Below the pieces are notes generated by a model. The model was not told the DNA's origin, made no database searches, and saw only the letters and a program-made list of their open reading frames with translations. The translations under genes and the position numbers were made by a program. Positions 11,746 to 23,599 of a DNA stretch of 64,000 nucleotides are shown here, piece by piece. Within the stretch, counting starts at the first letter, position 1. The number at the start of each line of letters is the position of its first letter. Location: contig JAODTK010005780.1 of the NCBI GenBank assembly GCA_026419785.1, positions 248,001 to 312,000 on the forward strand. The letters are read 5' to 3'. The stretch is from Sclerodactyla briareus. Lineage: Eukaryota > Echinodermata > Holothuroidea > Dendrochirotida > Sclerodactylidae.

Positions 11746-11969
11746 ACTGCGTAGATTCCCTCCGCCTTCGCCAAAGAATACAAATTCATTAAAGCTTACC
11801 TCATTAAAAATTCCATCGTTGACCACGCCGAAAGAAGACAAATCGTTCAGTGGAAAGAACTTGCTGTCGAGTCTGGTGTCGCATTAGCAACAGTCTGTTC
11901 AATGCGAAAACAAATCAAATTTTCTAATATACGATATTATTTCATACAACTTTTCTCAATCAAAGGTTT

Positions 11970-12262
11970 TCAGTATTTGACTTTGGCAGTCGCGATGACC
12001 ACTGACCTACCCTGACCAAAAACAGTGGGTTCATGATAGATGCAAATACACAGACCAAAATTGACCCCCCAACATATTAATACCTTTCACATTTTGCCAC
12101 TTAGGCACCAAACAACAAGCTTCTTGTACTTCCCATAAGAGATTGCTCGCCGAGTTACATCAACTGTCACCAAAAACAGAACAGGGACGTTTACTACATA
12201 CAATATAAGTTACCTCTCCTCCAGGGGGACGAATTATCGTGTACAAGCTGACGTTGGCCAAA
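11970..12262. repeat. Interspersed repeat (ATTATCGTGT...AAG family)
   Basis: Resembles 21,700-22,110 and 48,300-48,550. Shared landmarks are TGACC-rich sequence, CCCATAAGAGA and GGGNACGANTTATCGTGTNNACAAG. Non-coding. Confidence 0.55.
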
Positions 12263-12287
12263 ATATAAACCTCCCATTACAATTTTC

Positions 12288-13497
12288 CAAACTAGTGATA
12301 CTAAAGATGACTTCGCATGGGTACGTGATGTTCTCACGTTGTACCACGAAACATTTACGAGGATTATCTAGAATCTCATAGGCACTAGAGCGTTCACCAA
12401 ATCTCTTCGTAATTATCGACTGAACGGGGTGTGATGTTTACCTGGCGGATATGAAAGAGGTGTTGCAAGGAAACTGGGCTGTCAATAAAAACGTGAACGT
12501 GCAATTGATGCGGACCATGCTCTTGAGCGAATGAATCGCAAGATGAAGGTTCTCTGTGGGACTGGAGAGAATCCAAGTGCACGAGTTAAATTTGGCCCGA
12601 ATTGCCACAGAGCTCACACGAATTGCTGAAGAGGCCCTACAAATGGCTGGGCAATCACCAACTTTAGCACAGCGCACCAGACCTTTACAACATGCAGCGA
12701 GGAAAGCGAGAAGAAAGAAATGTTGAGCTGAACTCAACGTTCAGATGCTTAACCAATCCATCCGTCGTACTGCCAAAAGCGGAGGTGGATAATACACAAG
12801 AATTTAAACACAGATTGACAACCAACTCAACGGTGCACTAATGGAGATAGGTCATAACTTCAGAATCTTGGGTGACTGTTTATTCCGCATGCGTAGGAGC
12901 GATGTTGATGACATGCATCAGCCAAGCTGGGAACCATCGACAAACGAAACGAAGATACAATATCCGGAATCGAACAATTGGTTTGGCAGGTGTTGTAATG
13001 ATACCCTGGATCGAAGAGTCTAGGTGGAGATGCACAATGGTGGTTGATCCCACCAACAACGAAGATAATACATACTAGGCACTACATGTTAGTACGCGAT
13101 CACACTACAAATTGATGATTTGGAGAAATCACGAATTGGCAAATCCGGTTCTGCCATCACTAGACGACTATGGCTGGAACTTGATGAATAGTGACAGACG
13201 ATCTGCTCCAGTTGGTCCGATGTGGATGCCAGAAGACTCGATGTTCAACCTTGCAATTTGATTGCAGAAGAACTGGACTGAATTGCACAGACCTTTGCAG
13301 GTGCGGCCAGCATGAATAGGACAGTTTATGAAATACATGTTAAATAGGAGAACTGGATGAGGAGGGAGTGAAGATGGAGATGACAACGATGTCTCTAATA
13401 CCACTAACTCCTGTTCTACTGATGATCCAATGTGAATGGTGGACGACTTGGTGCACGGAACCTGGGAAAAAGTGCAGCCGTAACAGCAATCTAAATT
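12288..13497 (+). pseudogene. Unidentified decayed reading frames, copy-A-specific insertion
   Basis: Two long stop-interrupted frames cover this stretch. The first (about 12,433-13,023) reads as a helix-rich, Arg/Gln-rich protein, for example IATELTRIAEEALQMAGQS and later ALMEIGHNFRILGDCLFRMR. The second (about 12,872-13,490) continues with LANPVLPSLDDYGWNLMNSD, SAPVGPMWMPEDSMFNLAI and QKNWTELHRPLQVRPA, ending VDDLVHGTWEKVQP before a TAA. Its four internal stops from 13,259 on are all TGA, as expected from CGA decay at CpG. I do not recognise either protein. Copy B lacks the block, and the right boundary at about 13,500 is sharp. An inserted mobile or viral-like gene is possible but unproven. 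Confidence 0.45.
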
Positions 13498-13499
13498 GA

Positions 13500-15640
13500 A
13501 CAAACTCCAATCGCAATCACGGTTAATTTCTTCTATCTACCTTATTGTTTCGCAAATGCGACTTACGAGAAATAGTCATTCATGCACGATAATTCTTCCA
13601 TACTCGAATCCCCGTTGAATAGGCATCGGGAAACAATTGCCTCTACAAATGCGAATGAGGGCACACGTTGGCAGTCCAAATCGAGCCAATTCAATCAAAT
13701 ACATGATAAATCTGACTGTGGATGATTGTCATTGTCGGTGCCCCTATACGTCTGTGATTTAGACCATGACCATCTACCGAGAAACGTGAACTAGCGTAGT
13801 ACCAGAAATACCTCTCAATTACATCATTTTGATTTTCTTTTTGGTCGTCATCGTAATGAGAGATTTCTCAGATGAAAATCTCAGTTGGGGTGGTGGGGGC
13901 AAAGAACTTCCATGGAGGTACACGCCCATCACCCGCTTTTCCCACTCCCGCGTACCTGCGTCACTGATGTAAAGTATCCTGAAGGGTTTTATTTTGAAAT
14001 AATACTGTAGTAGTGAAATACTGTATCAGCAGAAAGCTTCAGTAGAAAAGCGATATATATCATTGACACGAGATAAAAGAACAAAGGACTCATAATTGGA
14101 ACACTAATAGGCCTACTACTATTACTAAACTAGAATGTACATAGTGAATGGAGACATACTGTTGATAAATATGCTGTTGAATATAAGAAAAAAAATAACT
14201 TGTAGGCTGGACTTATTTGGAGCAATACCACGAATTCCATTCCGTCATTAGTATTCAGCGCACTTAATTCTCTTAATTTCGAGATTCATATTACATATTA
14301 ATTACCACTCAGATATCTATAAAATGATCAATTTTTCATCGATTTCGTCGATGAAAAGAAAAAAAAAAAAAAAATCCAAATAACGTATTGCTGATTTCGT
14401 TTCAACTATCAATAAAAGCGATTCAATACGCGATTTACAGAACAACTTTCCACATTTTATTTCTGAAGAGACATCTTCTTCGATAAGATGGTAATTCCGC
14501 CACACTTCTTATTACTTCTCACATTAAGAATAATTGTCAGCTATATTCAATAGTAGGGAATATCATTAGCCACATCTCTCTAATGCCCAAGAAGATAATT
14601 AAAATAAATAATTAATTTCAGACATACATACCACGAATATTCAAGTGAGGAGTATTTTCGCAGTAAACTTGTGTATACTCATTGCGATGCTCATGATTGC
14701 CACTATCGTCTGATTAAAAGTCGATATGCAATGAAAAAAACGAAATCTTAACATCCTAGTGTACTACACATCTGATAACCTGTTCTCCAAAAAGAATGAA
14801 TGAAGAGAAAAGTCCTTTATAATTGTTTGAACACAAGAGTCAGTGCTGCGTACTATCGGCGCTTCATCCATGAATATTATCGCTGAAGAGTTTTTGAACC
14901 CGAGTAATACTGGCGCTCTACTACATGCATCCATCAGTGCTGTGCAACAATGACTGCTCTGCAGATCCTGCAATGTATGGCAGCTGCAACTCCATTATGT
15001 CGAGCCAGGTCCTTTCGTTGAGCTTTCTCTGATACTCTGATATCAGATAGTTCACAGCGTGAGGCTTCTCGGGATTTAGATATCTAATTGGCTAGTGACT
15101 TTTCCGTGTGAAACGATACTCGTCAAAGTTGGTACCCTCTGCCTAACCTAAAGTACTGATAAAACTGCTCTGCGTCTAGCTTCCGGTTCTTTATCGAGTT
15201 GCAGAACGACCGTCTGCAGTGCTTCCTCTTCCGTCTTTCTTCCCTCATCTATTGATAAGAACACTCACACTGATGGCTGTGACTGCACAAATGCTGATGG
15301 GCTCTGATTAGTTGAGACTCATTTCAGTTTTCAAATGATTGTGCCAAAGGTACAAGACTCCCTACAGGATTTAACGTTAAGGTTTGCGCATGAATTGACA
15401 ACGTATGGATGGTACACCTATAATATTTTCACAGACACCGAGTAGACACGGAACAGACGTAATGGCTGCCTTTATAAGAATTACCACCTGGACTGAAAAA
15501 TGTCCGAGAAAGTTATACAAAACCTGCGCGATCCGATCTAATCTCGATGATATAAAATATTAGTAGAAAATGCATAAGTACCCTAATACCCTCACGATAT
15601 ACTCTTATCATCGTTTCTTGATTCCCCCTCCCCCGCCCTA
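13500..15640. other. Non-coding, partly conserved with copy B
   Basis: 13,500-13,700 and 13,850-13,880 match 49,100-49,300 and 49,465-49,500. No open frame is shared. The missing third P450 exon was searched for on the minus strand and not found. Confidence 0.5.
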
Positions 15641-15645
15641 CTCAC

Positions 15646-15747
15646 CTCCATGTCTCGTGGATTGAAGACCATCACGTAGGGTGTCCAACCGAAGAACTCC
15701 AGGCCACTGTATCTTCCGCCCACTTTGCAGGAGAGTTTTGAGGAACA
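15646..15747 (-). pseudogene. CYP4-like P450 exon 2 (copy A), decayed
   Basis: The acceptor TTCCTTCAG lies at 15,748 and a GTGAGT donor at 15,640-15,645. It encodes YSGLEFFGWTPYVMVFNPRD and then ME. This is the beta-1 region of a P450, where the chain passes LEFFGWTPYV and then NPRDME. The first third sits in another frame (VFLKTLLQSGRK), so there is a frameshift or small deletion. The counterpart is 52,771-52,882. Together with 18,225-18,386 it forms the 5' part of a P450 gene on the minus strand. Whether it belongs with the exons at 7.7-9.0 kb is open. Confidence 0.65.
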
Positions 15748-16309
15748 CTGAAGGAAACGGTCACTCAAAAATGTGAAAATAGCTTACAGACCCCGGAGGG
15801 CATGAAACATTAAGAGGAATTCAAATGAGGGGGCTGCTGCTTACAAGTACTCTCAAAATATGTCCATAATTGGGCATTATCTCTCTTGGTAAAAGTTCTG
15901 CCATGATTTTTCACACCCAAAAAAAAAAATTAAAAAATATCGCGTTCCGCTCGGCGGCAACTTCCTTCTTCGTACGAGAGGACCACATTCCTCACGCCTA
16001 AATTTGGAATATCCTTGGGGAACAGCCTAACCAGAGAGGGCAGGAATGCTTTACGAGTTCTGAGAATATAATGAATTATAACGATTGTCTGCGCGGTTTT
16101 GCTACGCGTGCCGTTGCGAGTAGCCACGGTTGTGTCAACGCCGCTACAATAGTGCGCCACCGTAGCCTACAACGTAATACATCAAAATGAGACACAACGA
16201 ACTTGTTGCAGTATGCGATATAGCTTTGGTGTTGTTGGTTGGAAGAATCAAGATACAATCGTTGTTGGCGAATATTCCAATTGTCTCTAAATATCTACTT
16301 TAACCCATC

Positions 16310-16455
16310 ATACATACATACAACATACATACATACCTACATACATACATACATACAACATACATACATACATACATACAACATACATACATACAACATA
16401 CATACATACATACATACTGACTCGCTCACTCAATTTTTTCACTTTATTCTCGTAA
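16310..16455 (-). repeat. (TATG)n tail of a LINE
   Basis: Plus-strand (CATA)n at 16,310-16,418, then TGACTCGCTCACTCAATTTT. On the minus strand this is the 3' tail following the LINE sequence that ends at about 16,440. Confidence 0.7.
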
Positions 16456-17330
16456 TTTTAACACACCATATGTGATCGGATGATAGATTCCCCCTGGAAT
16501 ATGGATATACCTGAATATCTACTTCAACCATCCACAAGACATATATTCCGAGGGTTTTTTTACACAACCTTGTCAATGAGGGAAAATCTATTGTGTTTGG
16601 AAGTATAACTATCCCTAAATTCATGCATCCGTTTGTTATGTGAGACACAGTGTCAAATGGATTATTACAAATATCGCATTTTCTGGGATATATATATTGT
16701 ATTTATGGCAGTAGGAGTTCATCATTCAACGTGTAGTTGAACATGTACGCCGTGGATAATGCTTTCTTACAATTCGTTTTGAAAATTCCCCCTTGTGATT
16801 CGAGGTTACATAATCGGATGACCCTTCTGTTAATGTGCCGGTTTTGAGGGACCTGTCTAGCAAATGCCATATGGGAACGGAAAACCATCGAGAAATTTTC
16901 CCCCTGTTCAGCGATCAACGCATACGTATCATTACTGAACTCCAGTCGAACACTCTGACGAATGCACAGTTCATTGATTTCTACCCAAATGGATTTAGGC
17001 CAATTGACTTTGCCTCTTTCAGAAACTCTCCCATCAACTTCATACCCCCCAAACAAGGTGAACCCTTCTTCCTCTTCGCGTGGACCTCCACCAGCTTTCT
17101 TCCTCTTCACCATATGGAGTTGGAATGAAGATCTTGCACCGTACCTCGTCTGCGGGTCATCAGAATTGAGGGATTGTAACAAGAAGGAAAGCTTTTTGGC
17201 AACGTACATTGTCATAGGCTTCAGAATCCCCAGACCGCCCTTGCTAGTCGGGAGGAAAATTAAATGTCCTGTTGGAAGATTTATTCAAATGTAACCATAT
17301 AGTATGTGTTTCACAATGTTGTCCTCCATG
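16455..17330 (-). mobile_element. LINE C-terminal region with (TATG)n tail
   Basis: The minus strand reads LIFLPTSKGGLGILKPMTM, then a long open stretch with LNSDDPQTRYGAR and WPKSIWVEINELC to 16,703. In another frame it continues with the zinc-finger-like PRKCDICNNPFDTVSHITNG near 16,640. This is the thumb to CCHC end of a non-LTR retrotransposon ORF2. About 170 codons are uninterrupted, longer than any other LINE piece here, which suggests a younger insertion. It ends in the (TATG)n microsatellite at 16,310-16,418. The clade is not assigned. Confidence 0.75.
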
Positions 17331-17339
17331 GCCAAAGCG

Positions 17340-17880
17340 TTTTCCACGTTTACATACATACATACTACATACATACATACATACCTACATACATACATAC
17401 ATACATCATACATACATACATACAACATACATACATACATACATACATACATACATACTGACTGACTGACTGACTGACTGACTGACTGAATGATGACTGA
17501 CTCGCTCATTTATTTTTTCACTTAATTCTCGTAATTTTAACACACCATATGTGATCGGATGATAGATCCCACCTGAATATGGAATTGCAACCTTGAAACC
17601 CGCAACTATATGCCAACGGACTTCACTCGGTGCAACAAAAGCAGTTAGCTATGTACCCACGAGATATTCAGAGAGAAAAGGTGCCATATTACATTCGACA
17701 TTGGAATTAATTGACGGCGTCATCCTAGTGACCCACCCCCGGCCATTTAAACTATCCAGGGATTCACGACTGTTGTTTTTTAACACTGTCCTTCTTGCCT
17801 TGTTGGCTAATGAGTTTTGTACATAAATTCTGTCACATGGAATAAGAGATTGATTTACTTTAGGTCTATATTTCAATTCT
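17340..17880 (-). mobile_element. Second 3' end of the same LINE, with (TATG)n tail
   Basis: A 60-bp block at 17,525-17,585 (TTCTCGTAATTTTAACACAC) is nearly identical to 16,440-16,500. It is followed on the minus strand by (CAGT)n and (TATG)n at 17,353-17,490. The upstream part (17,880-17,590) matches 53,790-53,990 in copy B. So two LINE 3' ends are nested in copy A. Confidence 0.65.
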
Positions 17881-18224
17881 GTTTTACGTTATCAGTTGTT
17901 TTCACATTATCGGTAGAGTTGTCATTACATTTCCGACTGATTTAAATTGTTTTATTTTTCACAGTAAGTTTCTATATGTTAGCATCGTATGCAATAGGGA
18001 CAAGAAGACGCATCGGTTGCATGCCGGATTGTGGCGTTCGTCGATCGAGGTTTCTTAACATAGGAACTAAGCTCTGTGGGTTCGGCTCCGGGATGTATTA
18101 AATTCTTCTTCATTATAGGAAATTTCAGTTAATTATCAGTAAATTTCGTTTCACATGGCTGGTTGATTTGTATATTATCGGTTGTTACTCGGGAAGAATA
18201 CTCGGAATACTGTCTTGCACTTAC

Positions 18225-18386
18225 CTGGATTATCCGTGCCAAGTTGATGCAGATTGCCAATGATTGGCAGAGGAGGTGGTCCCACCTGCTCCTCATCTTG
18301 TAGCGGGCGTAGTAAAATTTACAGGTGGCGTATAGGACTACCACGAAGGCCGCCCCTAATATCACGATGTTTAGCTCCAATCCCAT
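18225..18386 (-). pseudogene. CYP4-like P450 exon 1 (copy A), one-base frameshift
   Basis: The ATG at 18,386 starts a membrane-anchor helix (MGLELNIVILGAAFVVVLYA) and then a basic stop-transfer RYKMR. A missing base then shifts the frame into GPPPLPIIGNLHQLGTDNP, the proline-rich hinge diagnostic of microsomal P450s. The exon ends at a consensus CAG|GTAAGT site (18,219-18,224). The anchor, hinge and splice site identify an ER P450. Exon 2 is at 15,646-15,747, 2.5 kb downstream. Copy B (54,583-54,751) keeps the hinge but has a stop in the anchor. Confidence 0.75.
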
Positions 18387-18699
18387 CCTAATCCTTCATC
18401 TACTAGTAGTTCTATATTTTTCTTTATTCTTGCCAACCTCGTCCCCATATGTGAAGAACCACTACAAACAAAATGAAATTGCTATTGCTCCGGCCGGTAT
18501 GTTGCATAACAAGCACATTTACAACTTCCATAGGCTACGGCGTTTCCGTCATTGGATTACCTCTATACTTCCTACCTGGTACTCACAGGCGACCTAAACA
18601 AATTTACGGTTCAGGCGCAACTATACATTATCCAGTTCGAGGTCTGGTGTGGTCAAAGGCCCCTGAATTTGATGGTTGTTCATATAGATAAACCCCACT

Positions 18700-20540
18700 T
18701 GTTTAGCCTATAGAATAGCAATTCAAACATTCCATCTACGCTCACACTGCTTCAACGCAGATAATTTAGCGATTGAAGGGTGATTTGTTTGGTTTTTTAT
18801 TACCCCTGGACCATCCAGGCTAGCAGTTGCAGGTTTTGTCCCCATATTGAGTGATACAATGTCTTGTGCAATTCGCCTCTCCCTGAGATAAGCATGTCGC
18901 AAGAAATAGTACGTTTCGATAGCTCGTTACACCTGGCTTGAACCAATAATATTAAAAATATATATAATTACAATCAAGCTACAGGGCCTTCATTACCATA
19001 ATTATTAACATATTTGACTCCGCCTGCTTTGATTGCCAGCCAGTTAAAGCTGAAAACTTTATCAACAATATCACTAAAACAACAACGATTGATAGGACTA
19101 CTACATTATACAGCGGGTAAAAAGCGTAAAAATCGCACTGCTAGTGCCGATCAGTCTGTGAATTTTCTGCAATTGTTCTCTTTTGTCGCCTGACTGATTT
19201 ATTATACAGAAAGAGCAAGGACTAATGAGACTGAGATTATGATATTTAGATTTTCTGATATTTTTTCATCGTGTAGCTTAGTGCCGATTACGTGAGTATT
19301 GGCAGGATAAGCCCTATATAAAATAGTTTGAATGAATACAGATACTTAATAATAACAAAATCTATAAAAATGCATTTAACTTTAAGGCTACAAACAGCCT
19401 AGCTAATTAGGCTAAAAAGGAGGCAGCAACACACTAAGATCGACCCAAGCATCTTGTGAGAAAAGCTGTTACATGCAAAGAATACATGCAAAACTGCCGC
19501 GTGTGTAGGTATTGTTTAGAGTGTCATATGAGAGTGGCAATGCAGCCTATTGTGTTTACGCTTCAGTTAATTTCTATTGTTTCTATGTTGGTATAAAGTG
19601 GATGTCAGGGATGAGCAAGCTCTCTGACACGTGTTGTACGTGTAAGTTATGTTTCGTTCTAAGTATGCTAAATCTAGATTGGCCACCGGAATTTAATTGG
19701 TTTCAGTCCTTATTTTCATTCAAGTTTGTTACTTTCTCGGCCAACGCTTACAGTATTGCTTCTACGTTGGGTGATTTTTCTGATTCGGGCAACATAATTC
19801 TAATTCTTTCTGCCCACCTCAAACTGGAAGGGTTCTGTTCGCCTATGCATGAACCATGAATTCGGACAGTATCCGGTTACAGTTCACTCTTTACAACGTG
19901 AACTAACTAAAAAATGTCATCCCCCCCCCCCCCCTTATTCACGTTGAGTTACGTCCCTGAATGGCCCTGATTGGCATTAATCCTTGGAATTAATACTTGG
20001 AATTTACCCAGATGACTGATAAGATGTCGAAAACTTAATGCATATCATATTTGGCGATCATCAGTATTCTTCACCGAATATTGGCCCCCATATAGCCTGC
20101 ACCATCTCAGCAACAATCATGCGAAATGCCCGTTTTTGCATGGATATTTCCCTAGGCCCTGCGATTGAATTATTGCATGTTTTATATTCCAAAGTTTTTC
20201 CACATAGAAGCCTCAACATAATCGACAGACGCTCTAATGGATATACGGCCGTAGCTTAGCTAGAGTCGTAAGTTGGGGGCAGCGCTAGGGGTTTGAAAGT
20301 GTGGGGTGGGGGGTCTGAACAGAGACCATCTATAAAGCGGAGTACCACTACAGGTTAGCGCGTTGCCCCAAGAAGAATTTGGTTTGTCTTCAAGCTTCAC
20401 AACCTCTCCAGCTGATCGGACACGGTTCGTTAGCTCCTAACCAGCATGTGACCAGCATTGGAATATGGACACCATATCTAAAATAATATCCGATTTAACT
20501 AGATGATTTTACGAAAATCCTGCCAGTTCTAGCCCCTTAT
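18700..20540. other. No gene recognised
   Basis: Contains a poly(C) tract (19,921-19,934) and a 115-codon frame (19,512-19,859) with no recognisable motif and several Cys residues. Confidence 0.45.
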
Positions 20541-20546
20541 CAGGTG

Positions 20547-21130
20547 GGATGGTGATACACGAATCATAATGATACGAGATTCATACAAACCGAGTTTGCA
20601 ATGTCGCATTATCCCCCACGTGCACCTCATCCATCCATACCCATCATCATTAATACTACCTTGGCCTTGCGCCACTTGCCCTGTGCGCCTGTCTCCTGTC
20701 CGTCTGAACCACCAATTCAGTGTCTTCTCTGCCTTCATTATTTGTTACAATTGGGATCGAACAATTGCCTGTGCGGTTGTGTTTCCCGATGTATCACCCT
20801 TGCCGCCCTTTGGAACATTACTACAACTATTGCGCGGAGTTGGCCACCATAGGCTGGCGCGAAGCGTACACGAAACAGTTTTGGCTCTACAAGCCCTTCA
20901 TTTGACGGGAAAGCGTTTGACCTGGAGTACCAGTTCCTTGAAATAGGACGTCAGGAAGGCTAATGCAAATTTTTCAATGAGGACAAAATGTTTTTGTGAA
21001 GAACCAGCTATATCATATCATATCATATCATGTGGGTTAATATTCAAGAATTATGATGATACCTGAATCATAATCTGCAGTTTTGCAATGTCCACCTCGT
21101 GCACCTCATCCATTCATGCCCATTACCAAT
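20547..21130. repeat. Direct repeat, ~95 bp, ~480 bp apart
   Basis: 20,549-20,645 and 21,048-21,130 share GAATCATAATNNNNNNAG, TTTGCAATGTC and CGTGCACCTCATCCATNCAT. A short TATCA tandem (21,012-21,030) lies between. Confidence 0.65.
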
Positions 21131-21429
21131 TTCCTTAGCTATACTGTTCTACTGACGGAGCTTAGGGGGCCACAGCCCCTCTCAAATGTGGGTTAAAAAA
21201 TCTAGTGCCACGAAAGGCATCAACATGTTCGCGTGCTTTCTGCGCCGTGGTGTTTTGGCCTTCACTCTGTGCACATGCATCTCAAAGGAATTCTGGCAAC
21301 TTTTGCCAGAGATTTGCGAAGAGATTGCGAGATTGCGAGATTTCAGGTAACAATGTCTGCCTTCCAACTGGAAGTGTCCCATGCACCTATTGTGATACGC
21401 AACCAGTAGTCAGAGAGTAACCATAACCA

Positions 21430-22180
21430 GAAAAGAAGCCAAAAGGCTTCGTGATTCCTGGCGATCCTGGCTTGATCAAGCTGAGCATTTTCAACTTCAC
21501 ATGCTTACGAAATTTACGATAGGGATCATGTAGTACTCATTATGCCGAACTCACATACAAAGTTTGAACTTTCCTCCACCCAGGGAGGGTCTTTGAGGCA
21601 TACTAAATTTCAACTTGATCGGACCAGGCACTTCTGGAATTATCAAGTTATCAAGATTTTCGGACTTTTGACTCCTCTCTTGACTTCCAATGACCTTTGA
21701 GCCGACCCAAATGGGATCATGTACTCATCATGGAAAACCTACATACCAAGTATGAACCTTCTACATCCAGGTGAGGCGTTCGACTATCATGTTAGCGAGC
21801 TAAAATTTGCCAAGTGATCAGTTTTCACAATTTTCCTGTTTTTGAACAACTGACCACCGGTCCACTACCAAATACAATAGAATTCCTGTACTCCCTATAA
21901 GAGAGTTGTGTACTGAAGATTCAACCTAATCAGATCAAGCCTGCTGGACTTATCGTGTTAACGAGATTTTCATACTTTGACCTCTCTTGACCTCGGATGA
22001 CTTTGACCTGACCCCAAAACATAGGGATAAATGTACTCATTATGGGGAAACCATATACCAAGTATGAATTTCATCCCGTCAGTGGGGTCGAGTTATCGTG
22101 TTGACAAGGTGGGCGTCACACAACACACACACACACTTTCATGACTGCATAGATTCCTCTGACTTTGTCCAGGAATAAAA
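21430..22180. repeat. TGACCT-rich interspersed repeat
   Basis: Two or three diverged units share landmarks CATGTACTCATCATGGNNAA, CCAAGTATGAA and TGACCT runs, and end in (CA)n and GCATAGATTCCT. Same family as 680-1060 and 11,970-12,262. Non-coding. Confidence 0.65.
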
Positions 22181-22199
22181 AACGGGGGTCGTAATCACC

Positions 22200-23440
22200 A
22201 TGTCGTCAGTGGCCGTGTCCTTGATGTACAATAAACTCTCGAACTGTCTAAGTCCATGCAATGCGGGAGTTGAGTCAAGCTGACCGACGTATCACCAATA
22301 CTCTGCAAATTCTCGCGCTTCGTAGAGCCTGTTGACATTTCGGTTGCTAAGCTTCATGCTACTATTACTACTCTTTACTTACTCTTTAACTCCGAAACTG
22401 AGCCTGCAATTTAAGTGGTAAAACAACAACCCAATTTTGTTTTCCATTTAATTTGGGACACCTTTGCCCGTCGTTACCCCATGGTACAAGAGGCGGTCAG
22501 TTCCTCAGAGAACTTTTCCCTAAATAAACAGTTTCGAAACATATATAATATCTCAAATTAGGAATGTTGCTTACTGCCTGCCAAACCACGGAAAGTGCCA
22601 GTTCCTGCAATCTGAATGGGGGGGGGGGGGGGTCTGACAAAAAACATTTTTCTTGTAGGCTACAGTCCGCGCCAACCTATGATTCTCCGCTTGGATAGTA
22701 TTCGCTTTAATCTCCAGCTAAAATCGCTTGCTGCATTAGTCTTAGTTGATGCATGAAATATCCTAAAAATATTCTTTATCGAATATCGGGGGAAAAATAG
22801 GCCTTGAGACATCAGAAATTCAGTACACGAAAACACTCACCGAGGCTGGAAATGGACATTTCCCGCGATATGGCTTAGTAGATCTTTTTCTCTAAAATGT
22901 TGATATCTCAAAATCAGGATGTTAAATTTTGCTCAGATTTGCTTTGATGGGATTTGAAACAGGTTTATGGGGAGGGTGCACATTGAACAAGCTCTTAATA
23001 TTCATGGTGGGTGGGCCTGTTCGTAACTTCCCCCACTTAGGCTCGTGAACTCGTGAAGGTGAACTCGCAAGGAAGTATTATTGATATCATACTTGGGTGG
23101 TAGACGACCCATGGTGAGTAGGTCCCTATTGTTCGTAGTGCCTTTCCATTAATATTCATGAGTGGGTCTGTCTTGGAAGAAATTTCTTAAAATGTTCATA
23201 TCTTAACAACCCAATGTACTATTTTGCTCGAACATGCTTTTGCATTGCTGGGCGGTGAACCAATTGTGCCTGCATAAAAGCTTAAGCCTACTGAAAAATC
23301 TAATCGGTCTATAAGAATCTAACTGCAGTCCACAGCTAAACCAAGTGATCTAATCCAATGTACAAGGTAAGGAATCAAAACCCATGGCGTTCTTGTTAAA
23401 CACTACAAGCGAACAGGCATCCACCCACTGTCCTACCCTA
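22200..23440. other. No gene recognised; poly(G) tract
   Basis: Poly(G) at 22,618-22,632. Two similar phrases (TTAATATTCATGGTGGGTGG near 22,997 and TTAATATTCATGAGTGGG near 23,150) suggest another short repeat. Confidence 0.45.
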
Positions 23441-23445
23441 CATCA

Positions 23446-23512
23446 ACGTACGTACATACACACACATACACTTCAATACATACATACGTACATACATACA
23501 TGCATACATATC
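23446..23512. repeat. (TACA)n microsatellite
   Basis: Imperfect CATACATACA repeats with CGTA and CACA interruptions. Confidence 0.85.
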
Positions 23513-23599
23513 CAGTTTTCATTGACATATTCAGACTTTATTCCTAAGTATATCGCAAGTACTTCCATCCCTCCACCCTATAAATCATGATGGATTACG

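Noticed and set aside
14764-15060. Minus-strand frame considered as the missing P450 exon 3
   Set aside because: The resemblance was limited to a few residues (FLFIHSFWRTG) with no supporting splice sites and no counterpart in copy B.
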